Notes: generated by a model not told the origin, from the letters alone. Positions 33,667 through 44,857 are shown, counted from the stretch's first letter. The stretch is 64,000 nucleotides of DNA from Amphiura filiformis (GCF_039555335.1 NC_092641.1:30812848-30876847), one strand, 5' to 3'. Numbers and translations are program-made.

Positions 33667-34793
33667 CAGGGGCGGACTGGCCACTGTGGCGTTGTGGCGA
33701 TTGCCACATGGGCCGCTTGGTTCTGGGCCGCTCAGGGCCGGTTGCTCAAAAAGAAGAGAAAAAGAAAGAAAAAAAGAAAAGAAAGGAGAAGGGGAGAAAA
33801 AAGAGAAAGAGAGAAAAGAAAAAGAGGAGAAAGAAAGGAAAATAGAAGAAAAGGGGAGAGAATGGGGAAGGAGTATCTTAAGACATAGGCCCTAGGGCCT
33901 GAGGCATAGGTCCGAGAGCCGAAGGTGTAAGGCCCAAGACATAGGCCCTAGGGCTTAAGGTATAGGCCCTTGAGTGAGAGGGAGTTGAAAAATGGGGGTT
34001 AATGTAGGTTGTGGCCGCACTGCACGCACATCGCTTCACTCATTTTTAGTGAGTGCCCCCTCCCGGCCTTTGGCCCTTTGGACCACCATCAGCTGTCAAA
34101 ACTAGCATGGCTAGACCATCATTCGAAAACCTCTGGGCTGGGGTGCTCCTTGTAATGCAGGGATTACATTTCATATAAATACTTACAGCCACATTACTCA
34201 GTTCAATACTCAAACCAATTTCTTTCCCTTTTGATGTTTCAACTCATAAGCGTAGGCTAGATCCCGGGGGATGGGGGATAAATCCCCCCCCCAATATTTT
34301 AAAAGGGATGGTCCATATACAAGCCCCCTATGATGACACCTGTAGGCCTATGTGAGTTTCTGACCAAATCAATCTAATTTTTGGCCATTTTAGCCTAAAA
34401 AGTGTCAATTTTTCGCGCTTCGCGCGAATTCATTCCACTGCATCATCACCAGTTAGCTTCAATGCCAAAAATGTTGGTTTGATCTTGATTATTGCAAGTG
34501 AGTGACAATGGATAAAGAATATTTCAAGTCTGTACAAATGGAATTTGGCTTCAGAAATCGTTGTCAAATCCGGGCTTCCTGACCCCCTAGAATAGATAAA
34601 ACCCTTAGTTGTCCGGGGGCTTCGCCCCCTGGACCCCCACCAGGGGCTTTGCCCCTGGACCCTACCAGGGGCCCTTATACGCGGGCCCCTGGACCCCATG
34701 CGCTAGTCGCTACGCTCGCTGCGCTCTATTTTAGTAATAGGGCCGGTCTTAATAAATTTGCCACGGCCGCCTAAAACCACCCGTCCGCCCCTG
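33667..34793. mobile_element. Non-autonomous hAT-like transposon with perfect 8-bp target duplication
   Basis: 1127 bp. Termini CAGGGGCGGAC and GTCCGCCCCTG are exact inverted repeats. The flanks GGCCTAAG at 33659-33666 and 34794-34801 are identical, the 8-bp duplication typical of hAT elements. The interior has a purine-rich block (33745-33865), short repeats of ATAGGCCCTAGGGCC type and GGGCTTCGCCCCTGG palindromes. It has no transposase; the lysine/glutamate-rich open frames at 33686-33895 are a by-product of the purine tract. Confidence 0.9.
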
Positions 34794-34801
34794 GGCCTAA
34801 G

Positions 34802-35344
34802 TAAAAATAAAAAATAAATAAATGAAAAAATTAATAAATCTTATAAATTGATTAATTAACAAATAAACAAACACGTTAGTTAGTTAAGACAAAAAAAATG
34901 AATACATGGATTACATGGCCAATTTTAGACATTTAAAACCTAACATTTTGTCCCGGCATTTTGTCCCGCATTAATTTTGTCTCTATTTCGATTCAAGCTT
35001 CTGTCCATAACACCGGCGCGGTGCATGACGTCACCTCATGAATATTAATAGCCTGCTCTAACGTGGTGCCGAAAAGTGCTAAAAACAAAACAAAAACAGC
35101 AGGCAAGGTACGAAATCGATGGAAGCTTACCTACCAAAAAAGTCTCATAATTTTAAACTCAAGCTGAAGTGACGCGTCAGTGTGTGATTTTATGCTAGGT
35201 TTGTATTTTTATTACGTTTATAAAATGAAGCAGTGGTACCATCTGTATCGACAGGCAGGAGCGTGATGATTTAATTTTAAGCTTACCTTTTCATTTGCAA
35301 AATGCCAAACTTTAAGTTTAGTTAAAACACATTTGCTAAAGTTT
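34802..35344. other. Intergenic, no gene seen
   Basis: AT-rich, with TTTTGTCCCGCATT repeats near 34945-34985. No gene or clear element. Confidence 0.5.
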
Positions 35345-35572
35345 ATTTTTTATTTTTTCCGTGGTCCGAGCCGTGCGCCAAGCGTAGACGAGCGTACACT
35401 CAGAAGAAATAAACAATCACGCTGATTGGCTGATCAACGCACTTGACAACAAGGCAGCCGATTGACCCATTGGCATTGGTCGGCGGCGCGTAGTCTCAGG
35501 CGACCTTGTCACTTCTACGCGATCGCAATTCACCAGCGCGTACCCGGACCACGGAAGTAATAAAAAAATTAC
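35345..35572. promoter_or_regulatory. CpG-rich patch with CCAAT-type words and inverted ends (promoter or MITE)
   Basis: TTTCCGTGGTCCG and CGGACCACGGAA are inverted borders. Inside lie GATTGGCTGAT and CATTGGTCGG (CCAAT-box words on either strand) and many CG pairs, unlike the surrounding AT-rich DNA. It lies about 4 kb upstream of the zinc-finger reading frame. It could be that gene's promoter region, or simply another inverted-repeat element. Confidence 0.35.
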
Positions 35573-36927
35573 TTAAGTCAGCCAAATTTGCCTAGAGAAC
35601 ACAATACTTATTTACATGTAGAAATTTAAAAGAACAGGAAGGTCAAGGAAATCTACATAAATATGTTGTCTATACTTCACTTGACTTGACCATGTGACCT
35701 AAATATATGATTTTTTTATAGCAGGGATTTTGATAGCAGTTCCACATAGAAAAACTGCTAGATCATCATGAGACTATAAAGATCTAGAAACACTACCAAA
35801 ATGCTGTTTTGTTAGCTGAATCTTTTTGATGAAAGTCAATCTTTGACAAGATGTAACTTTGCTATGGAAAGTGCTATGACGAAAAGGTTTTCAGTTTTGG
35901 CTTTCTTTATTCAAGGGCTTTAATTTGATATATAAAATGATGCAGTTTGATGGCAAATGTGAATTCACCTGACATACCTACAAACTCCCACGTGTTGCAA
36001 TGACATGTTTCAATATATTCAAAAATCATAAAATGCAACATTTGTTTTTTCAGCATTGACTTGTCAATGTTTCAACATTGAAATCATCAATTTTGTCAAT
36101 GTTTTTGACCTGAAAAGAGATTTCGGTACTTTTCTAACACTTTTAACTCCGTGAAAATTTTTAAAGTTGAAAACTTTTAAAGTTGACAAAATTGCAACCA
36201 AATCAGTGAAATCACAGTATATGTCATTGCTACAACAAGTGACTGGTAGTACATGATTGGTATGATTCTAAAGCTTGGAAGTAAAGATTTGAAATATATC
36301 TCAAAAAATAGTTCTGTCCAAATATTCAATGTAGTCGATGTTTTCAATGTTTTTATTTCAATGTCAATGGTCAATGGTTTTTTTTAACATTGCACTGGCC
36401 TAGTAACAAATTTAGAATGTTTGAGGACTTGTTCTCAAATTGTAGGAAGTGCCATAGGGTGTCTCCAGTGTAAGCTGTTCTCATTAGTATGTGTCGCAAA
36501 ATATTATGGACAACCTGTTTGACCTATCCCTGTATCTAGGCCTATTCATACATTGCTTGTTTTTATATTAACCTTTTTGTGGTGAAAATTAAATGATTAC
36601 AAATGTCTAAACTTGTCCGACGGCAAACCCGCTAAACACTTATATGTGTAATTTGCAGTCATTTGTAGACCAAAGATTTTGTTCTGATGGCTATGTATGC
36701 CTGTGAATGTACACAACAGTGGCGACACATACACATACATGTACACAGCACTTTTTTGAACTCGCGGTCGGAGCCGGGAGTTTCTGAGCCAGGAGTTTCG
36801 ATAATTGGAACTGTGCTAGTACAGCCCGATTTTGCTGGAGGGCAAACAATGCACTGTGGCTTTACTGCACTGAGCATTATATAAAGGAAACTTGAGTTCA
36901 TGACAAACTGGCCCTGAAAATGTTCAT
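35573..36927. other. Intergenic, no feature seen
   Basis: AT-rich DNA; TCAATGTTTT-like words recur at 36055-36375. No gene supported. Confidence 0.5.
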
Positions 36928-37029
36928 CAACACCAATATCAGCAGTAGATAGCTGCCCTACTTCATCAACACCAATATCAGCAGTAATATCTGCACTACT
37001 TCATCAACACCAATATCAGCAGTATATGA

Positions 37030-37529
37030 GATCACACCACTAAATCAGGTCCAACCCTATCTGACTGAAGAAATAAGAACCAGCCAGTGGTTAATTCGCT
37101 GACCATACCAGGTACCGGTACATTAAAATGGGAAAAAAAGTTTGAAATGAAGGCTGATATGCCCATTTTTTGGTGATAGTTGTGTTCTGTGGATGTTTTT
37201 CTAATCATCTAAGCATAAAAAAATAAAAAATACTACAATTCTGAAATTTTATGAAGGTTTTTTGGTTCCATGGACCAACTGATGTCACAACGTAGAGGCG
37301 CTGAGCTGTAGAGTTTGGTATGGTTTACCTCATGTTCGATGCACCGTGCTGCGAAAAATCAAGCCGCTCAACTACCAAAAAAATACTGGTTCTAGGATAA
37401 AATAATATAGGCCTATCATAAACTTTTGGAAAAATGGTGTTTTGAATGAACGATGACGTTATAACCATGAGAAAATACGCTTTCTTGTAACACATAAAAG
37501 AATATGAACTTGATTTAGTGGTGTGATCC
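37030..37529. mobile_element. MITE with GATCACACCACTAAATCA termini, inside the minisatellite
   Basis: GATCACACCACTAAATCA at left and TGATTTAGTGGTGTGATC at right, exact inverses. Minisatellite sequence lies directly on both sides, so it inserted after the array formed. A relative with GATTTCACACCACCAAAT ends lies at 44390-44857. Confidence 0.88.
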
Positions 37530-37576
37530 CATATAGCTACACTACCTCATCAGTACCAATATTACACTACCCCGTA

Positions 37577-37727
37577 GTCCACTTGCCCATTGTGCATACT
37601 CTGGATATTGTATTTAAGCTTAAAACTCTGATTTAATTAATGTGTGCACAATTGATAGATTTTCACATCTGATCTTTTCAGTCACCCTACACCCTCTGTT
37701 TGTTAGCTCCCCAAGTGGACTACTGAC
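37577..37727. mobile_element. Short element, TAGTCCACTTG termini
   Basis: GTAGTCCACTTG at left and CAAGTGGACTAC at right, about 150 bp. Confidence 0.7.
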
Positions 37728-38078
37728 ATTGGATTGTGGTTTTCATGCTTAACACGGATGTCTATGAGCTTCTATGGATGAGATTTCGGAAATCTGGCCT
37801 ACTAAAATTGGCCATGATGTAATGCATCTTTAAATGGATCTGGCTTGTGATTGGTCGCCCATATCTCGTTATGGTTTAAATCCTCCGGGTACCTATCATT
37901 ACCATTAATACATGGTACACAAGTATGCCGCCATTGTGTTGTGTAATTGCATGAACGCGTCAATAAGTGCATGAGCGCGTATTGTATTTGCTTGTGGTTA
38001 AATTTGATTGATAAACAAGTCTGATTGACATTGTGAGTGTTAGGGACTTTGCCCACTCAAAATCCCATTTTAAATTTA

Positions 38079-38390
38079 AAGTCCATAGTCTATTTTTAAC
38101 CTGGAATTTCGCGATTAATAAACTGGCAGATTTTAAAATCAGAATTGTTCAGTGAAGTGCCAATACAATTATGACATTATGATATGTTGCATTCAATAAT
38201 ATAAGCCTACGTACACTTTACTTTTACTGTCACTAATATAATTATATAAACTTTTTCATACAATTTTATACTAGTATATATTTTGATGTAATAAATATCA
38301 GTATAATTTCGACTTCCACTGAATGCTTTCATCATGATTAACATTAATAACATGCTTTTATTTATCAAAAATAGACTATGGCATAGTCTA
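38079..38390. repeat. Inverted repeat, CATAGTCTATTTTT ends
   Basis: CCATAGTCTATTTTTA pairs with CAAAAATAGACTATGG. It abuts the main minisatellite block and may be a third insertion into the array. Confidence 0.65.
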
Positions 38391-39066
38391 TACCAATATC
38401 AGCAGTAGATAGCTGCACTACTTTTTCAGCACCAATATCAGCAGTAGATAGCTGCACTACATTATCAGCACCAATATCGGCAGTAGATATCTGCACTACT
38501 TTATCAACACCAATATCAGCAGTAGATAGCTGCACTACTTCATCAGCACCAATATCAGCAGTAGATAGCTGCACTACTTCATCAGCACCAATATCCGTAT
38601 TGATGAAGCTACACTACTTCATCAGTACCGATATCAGCAGTAGATAGCTGCACTACTTCATCAACACCAATATCAGCAGTAGATATCTGCACTACTTCAT
38701 CAACACCAATATCGGCAGTATATAGCTATGGACACTACTTCAACAGCACCAATATCAGCAGTAGATAGCTGCACTATTCTATCAGCATCAATATCAGCAG
38801 TAGATAGCTACACTACTTCATCAACACCAATATCAGCAGTATATGACTGCACTACTTCATCAGTACCAATATCAGCAGTAGATAGCTACACTACTTAGTC
38901 AGCACCAATATCAGCAGTAGATCAGTAGACACTACTTCATCAACACCAATGTCAGCAGTAAATAGCTGCACTACTTAATCCGCACCAATATCAGCAGCAG
39001 ATAGCTACACTACTTCATCAACACCAATAATTGTATATTCATATGTATTGGTAATAAAATGAAAGT

Positions 39067-39275
39067 AATTAAATTAAACTTCAACACTACTTGTTTATTT
39101 TGCTTACCGGGAGCGCTTTCGAGAAAAGCAAGTGTGATATCACTTGATCAGGTTGGACTCTAGCCGTTTCCAAGAAAACATTAGAGCTAACAACATCGGC
39201 TGATGACAAGGAAGTTCCTCGGAAGCGCTCCCGGTAAGCGAAATAGACAAGTAGTGTTGAAGCTTAATTTAATTA
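39067..39275. repeat. Hairpin of ~0.2 kb just upstream of the zinc-finger gene
   Basis: TTAAATTAAACTTCAACACT with ACTTGT and GCTTACCGGGAGCGCTT pairs with its inverse at 39225-39275. It ends about 330 bases before the exon with the start codon. Next to it, at 39300-39465, are AAAACATTT-type repeats related to 43790-43990 and 58640-58870. Confidence 0.8.
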
Positions 39276-39605
39276 CTTTCACTTGTCAAATATTTGCTAA
39301 ATATTTCATCAATACTTTTTATTAACATTATGTTAGAATATTTTGCAGTGAGGTGTCAAAAAATGTTTTTGAATGTTATGAAAACATTTGATACCCTTTA
39401 TATAAGCCTACATAAAAACATTTCATGACAATGTTTTCTAACCCTTCATGAATTGTGTCGAAATTGAATTGTGTTTTTGTGTTTGCTGTGTAGGTACTTT
39501 ATTTGAAAAGTCTCACCTCCTCTAGTAATGCACCCTTTGATGTTTTCATTCCTTGCAAGATGTGAAATATGGTAAAACTTATTTTTATTTTTTATTTTCT
39601 TGTAG

Positions 39606-42600
39606 GTTGTAATGCTATCATTGTCAAATGGAGGAATCTATTGTTAGTTCAGCTCTGCCAGAAGGGACCCGTGAGTTACAGGATGCTATCCGTGTTTCCA
39701 TACCACCCAGCTGTCCACCAGCGGTGGCGCAGCAGATACGGCCAGTCGTCTTCAATTTGGATGCCGAAGTGAAGCAGAGAGACTTAGAAACTCAGACATC
39801 ACCATCATGGGATGAATTCCTCAGCTCATTTGAAAAATACTTAGCTCAAAAAATAGAGGCACTGCTAGCTCAGGAAATCAAAGAGAAGACCTGTGTACAT
39901 TTACAGGGACTGACTTTGGAGAAGGTATTGGAAATTGTTGTAGAACATCACAATGCAATTTGTGTGGTTGAGAAGAGAAGACCAGACTTAAGGCCTGGCA
40001 CGCGTAAAACATCACAAAGTGAGTACATTCTCAAAAGACCTGCCGAAAACACGCGAGAAGAACTTGAACAATGCGGTGATAAAGCAATCCACTGTGATCC
40101 GTCTGCGGAAATGCTTCAAGTAGGAAAGAAATCACGGAAGAGTGGCTTAAACAAGAGTGTACCATCCAAGCAAACTTGCTATCAGTGTGAAATTTGTGGA
40201 TTGAAAGTAAACACCATTACCAAATTAACTGCACATACAGCCAAACATACAAATTTGACCCCATACCCGTGTCAGAAGTGTCATCGGACATTCACAACCA
40301 AAGCGAGAATGAGAACACATATAAAAGCTAAGCATAACCCATTGGCTAGATTCAAAATAACATGTCGTTACTGCGGAAAGGCTTTAAAGGATATTCAAAC
40401 TAGAAACGAACATGCTAAAATAGTCCATCTTCGAGAGAAGAGCCATACTTGTTCGCTTTGCTCAAAAAGATATGTATCGAGGACTACAATGGTTATTCAC
40501 TTAAAGAAGAAACATGGTATCGGCGATTTCATAAAATGTCCATTTTGTGACTGCGAACATCCGTCCGGTCATACCCTAGGAACTCATCTAGCCAGCATGC
40601 ACAAAACACAAGTGCCACAATTACTTCTAAATATAACCGTTCATAAATGTCTGATATGCAAGAAAGAATTCAAATATAGGAATTGCCTGCTGAAACACGT
40701 GGGTAAGCATGGTAAGCCAGAATGCACGACATGTAATTATAGAGGGAAGAGACGAGAAAAGGCTATCGCAGAGGCGATCAGTGGTGGCATGGAGCCTGAA
40801 GAGGCCAAAGCAAAAGGTCTTGACGAGTTGGTAAAATGGAACAAGGAATGGATTAAGAAAGCAAAAGAGAAGAGAATGGTGGAGAGAGCAGCAAGACATG
40901 CTGCGATTATAACCAGAAGGGCTATAGCACAAGGTTTGGATCCGGAGTATGCCCAGGATTTAGATAGAGCTAAGAAGTGGTTGATGAGAGGGAAAGAAAT
41001 GGAGAAAGCAGAGTCTGCAAAGTCGCCATCCAAGAGAGTTGATAAGATGAGTGTAGAGGAATTAAGACTTTATCAGAAGAATAGTGAGAGACAAGAGAAG
41101 CAGTTAAAAATGGAAATTGTAAAGTTGAAGAAGAATATTCATAAAAATGCAGTGGATATGGCATTGGGAATTGTTGGAGAAGGAGCAGCTGATAGGGAGG
41201 TGCCAGGTGGAAGCTGTGGACCTCAAGATAAGCCCGTGTTCAGGACAAAGTCGGAAGCTCGTCGAATGAGACTTGTGAATCGAAAGTCATTGACTAATGA
41301 CAGGGGTAAGAAGACAATAGGTGCAGCTGATACGGAGGTCCCGGGTGGAAGCCGTGGACCTCACGATAAGGCTGTGTTCAGGACAAAGTCAGAAGCTCGT
41401 CTAATGAGGCTTTTGAAGCGGAAGTCATTGATTAAAGACACTGGTAAGAAGACAACAGATTTGCTATCAGGACAAAAGCGAAATGTTGAACAGGTGTGTG
41501 CAGATGATGATGAATGTGTAGAGCAAGTTGACATGAGGAATGCTGATCTTGTGAAAACAATTGGTGCTATGAATAAGATTGCGATTCCTCGTTTATCAGG
41601 TAGACATGAACCTGAATACAGGAAGCTGACAGGCAACAAAAAACAGTTCAAAGAGGCAAAAATGCAGCATGTAAATTCAGACCATTCTTCTAAGAGTCCT
41701 CCAAGTGAAGATCTAACCTGTACCGTTTACTCTCAATCACCAGCGGTAACCCACAAAATGATCAAACAAGATGTAGTCACCTTCGCTGTAGCTCGCAGCA
41801 AGTCTTCGCAGATTATCGGCACGCATATGCAGTCGATCCCATCCTCTACGACATCGTCAGCATTCAGTCAAGTGATCATCATTAACACTAATGTCCCTGA
41901 TTTGGTCAAGGCAAAACTTACAGCGGGTGAATTGAAGATGAACATTCTTCCACTTGCTATGAAACAGGATGATATCCAGGTTCTGCCAAGTAATAACAAA
42001 ACCACGTTGGCACCATCAGGGACATCGAAGAAAAAATGCCAAGAAGGGTCCAGTTCACATACAACTACAAGGGTCAAGCCTAAATACAAAATTAACCAAA
42101 AAGGCTGCCAATTTGCAAAACTTGGCTTGACTTGTACTGTTTATTCACAGTCACCAGAACTGACTGTAGATTTGATTAAGAAGAAAGAAATTGCATATGT
42201 TGTCACGCAAAGCAAGTCAAACGAAATCAAGGGTCATCATATGCGTACGGTCGCACCTTCTCCCGATGATGTTGCCAATCATAAGATCGTTATTTACTGT
42301 AATAATACTAGTGAAGTTCAAGGAACACTTGATGCTGGTGAATTAAATATGATTGTTCAGAAACCACCAGATGAAAATCCGTTGGTTGGTCAATCAGGTC
42401 AGACGGTGCAGCATTTGTTATACAATAGGTTTAGTGCAGAATTATCATCCAAAACAGATGAACAGGAAAATACACTGAACGTCATTCAAGAGAGAAGCCA
42501 AGGTCCCACATGTGTCATTTATTCCCAGTCTCCTGAACTTACGCATGAGATGATCAAGAACGATGAGGTAGAATTTGTTATTGCTCGCAGCGAATCGTCC

Positions 42601-43086
42601 GAAATCATCGGCACACACACACGAACTATACCATCAAAGGCAGATTCGGATTTTGGCACCGAGATTGTCATCAACACAAATACACCTGAGGTTGTCAGAC
42701 AGAAACTTTTAGGTGGTGAATTAGACATGCAGATTTTACCTATTCCAGAAGATTCTCTTGTCAGAAAAGGGGACGAAGTAAGCACGAAGAAATCACCATT
42801 CACGGTTTTACCGATGAAAGAAAAGGTGTTCAAAGAACTTTCAAGATCAAATCCATCGATTAAACATGTTTTTTCATCTGTGCTTGGCTCTGCACCACAA
42901 ACAGGTGCTGTGTCACAGGTAGATGATTCGACAGAGGGTAAGAGTAAGGCCAGTGAGACAGCGCCGTTGGATTCAGAAGAACGAAAGAGTGAAACAGTTG
43001 ATGATGATTGTGTCGAAATTGCTATTGATGATGACTGCATAGAACTTCCTGAAGGATCTTCTGTAAAATCACCCACAAAAAGATAA
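39606..43086 (+). CDS. C2H2 zinc-finger protein with three C-terminal repeats of an unrecognised domain
   Basis: Intact 1152-codon frame from ATG 39628 to TAA 43086. An in-frame stop at 39610 fixes the start, and AAAT-ATGG context is good. A likely splice acceptor (TTTTCTTGTAG, 39605) precedes a short 5' UTR, so the coding part is in one exon. Six fingers, C-x2-C with H-x3/4-H, at residues 187-207, 215-236, 246-267, 275-296, 304-325 and 341-361, then a lone CxxC at 366-369. Next comes a charged helical region (374-515) with a two-fold repeat (PEEAKAKGLDE against PEYAQDLDRA). A 46-residue tandem repeat follows (519-564, 565-610). Three copies of a domain of about 80 residues lie at 696-776, 834-911 and 960-1039. 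The acidic end has VEIAIDDD (1129-1136). Probably nuclear and nucleic-acid binding; its role and orthologue are unknown to me. Confidence 0.9.
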
Positions 43087-43500
43087 TGCTGGAAAGATTC
43101 TCGTTGGGCGGATGTAGCCCAGTCAAGTTATGTTAGAAGCAGGATGATTTGGAACTTTTGGCTCGGTGGCCCCACTATGCCCCTGGTTGAGACAAATAAT
43201 ATTCTTACATTTGGACCTGTTTATGGACACAATATTCATATTGTCATGTGACTCATTTCCACTGAAAATTCAATCGAAAGAGATTTGCCCCCAACTTTAA
43301 TTGCTAAAAGATTGAGAATCGCCCTTTTGATTGAAAAAAGAAGTTTGAAAATTCAGATCACCCCCACTGAATATACAGTCGAAAACGATTTGTCCGTAAT
43401 TGAGGACTTCAAAAGATTGAAAATTCAATCTTTTTGATTGAATATTCAATCTATTGCCATTGAAGAGAGTAGTTTGTTTGCTAACCTCTCATTAGTGCTG
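43087..43500. other. Probable 3' UTR with GATTGAAAATTCAATC-like palindromic words
   Basis: Directly after the zinc-finger stop codon. Words of the type AAAATTCAATC and GATTGAATATTCAATC recur at 43265-43455. Confidence 0.4.
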
Positions 43501-43534
43501 TTTTCATGGCATTTAGCCCGTAAAGCATAACGTG

Positions 43535-43765
43535 TTACACTCTCAGGAAAAAAAGGTTCAACTTAGAACCTTTTTTTTTGGTTCTACAAAGAACCCCATT
43601 GGGTTTCAATTGGGTTCTTTGTGGACCAAAAAAGTTCTGTAGCCATGAAACAGGTTCTTTGTAGAACCTTAAGCTTGAAGAACCTTTAAGGAATCTTAAA
43701 GAAAGAACCCTCAAGAGGTTCTTAGTAGAACAGAAAAAAAAAGGTTTTTTATCCAAGAAAATGAT
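43535..43765. repeat. Repeats built from GGTTCTTTGTAGAACC-type palindromes
   Basis: GTTCTACAAAGAACC, GGTTCTTTGTAGAACC, AAGAACC and GGTTCTTAGTAGAAC occur within about 200 bp between AAAAAAAGGTTC and GGTTTTTTATCC. Confidence 0.75.
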
Positions 43766-43789
43766 TTTGTAGTACCAAAAAGGGTTACG

Positions 43790-43990
43790 TTTTACAGAAA
43801 ACGTTTAAATGTCGGGTAATATAAATGGTATAAAACGTTTTTTAAAATAACATTCAAAAACATATTGACAACTTGCTGCAATATTTTGCAAAAATGTTTG
43901 CATGAAATATTTTACAATAAGGTTTTAAAAACGACATTTATATAACCTGATATTTAAATGTTATTAAACGTTTTAAGAACATTTTTGAGT
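43790..43990. repeat. AAACGTTTT-type repeat element
   Basis: Repeated AAACGTTT, TTTTGCAAAAATGTTT and AACGTTTTAAGAACAT words. The same vocabulary occurs at 39300-39465 and 58640-58870 (TATTTTGCA, CCTTTATATAA). Confidence 0.6.
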
Positions 43991-44343
43991 TTGCTATATG
44001 GGTAGCTAGCGCTTTTGCTAGGGGCGTCCAAGTTGAGGGACTGGGGTCAACTTAGGTGCTCAAAACAAACGAGCAACAACACATGCACCTAAATTTCATA
44101 CATTTATATAAAACATAACTACCCTTCAATTGTACATGTTGTAAATACACGCTAACGAAGAAACCGCTCAACAACTCGATGAAGGGGGCAAAAATAGCCA
44201 ATTTTCGTCAGGGTCAAGGATGGTCCCCCACCCCAAGCTACGCCACAAAATGAAATGTAGGCCCCCTATATGAATTGACTCTGTGCAGAAGTAGTGTATA
44301 CATTTATCGACTATAAATTTATACCTTATTTAGAATGTGTGTT

Positions 44344-44349
44344 AATAAA
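44344..44349 (+). promoter_or_regulatory. Candidate poly(A) signal AATAAA downstream of the zinc-finger gene
   Basis: The first canonical AATAAA that I find after the stop codon, 1.26 kb away. If used, the 3' UTR would include the GGTTCTTTGTAGAACC-type repeat at 43541-43760. A variant signal nearer the stop is equally possible. Confidence 0.25.
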
Positions 44350-44389
44350 ACAAGGTATTTAAGATAAAATTAAACATCTTTAGCCTTAT

Positions 44390-44857
44390 GATTTCACACC
44401 ACCAAATAGAATTATATCGTTGTGCGCCCTTAATTTCACTTCTTAGAAAAACCCATGTATTCTCAATTTAAGCATTAAAATGAGCAGAAATTTGCATAAT
44501 TTTAGCCAAATTTGGATTGGTCATGATTAGTAATATTATTTCCTGCAAGTGTACCACAGATGGGCGAGATCAAATAACTTTTAATGATTTTAAGCAGCCT
44601 TTTCTTTACAGAAACACTGGCATGGTTTTGCCTGTAAAATAGGCAATTCCCAGACATCGTAGACTTCGAGGGCCAGTCGTAAAAAATAATGACGGTCAAC
44701 CTATATTTTTTCCCAGCCAGAGGGATCAGGCAAGGGCTGATTTCAACCATCATAGCTGTCGCTTAAAACTGAGTCGCTCCTGTGAAAAAAAATGACGTTT
44801 TCTTAAGGCAAATTTAGCACATATCTCTATGGGACTCTGATTTGGTGGTGTGAGATC
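44390..44857. mobile_element. MITE with GATTTCACACCACCAAAT termini
   Basis: Left GATTTCACACCACCAAAT and right ATTTGGTGGTGTGAGATC. Same family style as 37030-37529. No open frame of note. Confidence 0.75.

Larger units (their letters stand above)
36928..39035. repeat. 39-bp minisatellite, interrupted by inserted elements
   Basis: Unit CACCAATATCAGCAGTAGAT + AGCTGCACTACTTCATCAA. Three units at 36931-37029, a remnant near 37545-37570, and about 17 units at 38391-39030. Most unit spacings are exactly 39. The gaps are filled by a 500-bp element (37030-37529), a 150-bp one (37577-37727) and sequence with AATAGACTATGG ends (to 38390). The unit length is a multiple of three, so part of the reverse strand is an open repeat frame (QLSTADIGADEVV). 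Confidence 0.92.

Noticed and set aside
33686-33895. Lysine/glutamate-rich reading frames
   Set aside because: They come from a purine tract inside the hAT-like element; composition explains them.
38365-38574. Minus-strand repeat protein QLSTADIGADEVV
   Set aside because: The open frame follows from the 39-bp unit length, and it breaks where the units drift; no start context or splice support.
36928-39035. CRISPR array
   Set aside because: Units are contiguous without unique spacers, and the genome is animal.
42519-43076. 185-codon open frame on the minus strand
   Set aside because: Antisense shadow of the zinc-finger frame. Its serine-rich peptide is the complement of acidic and basic codons and has no domain.
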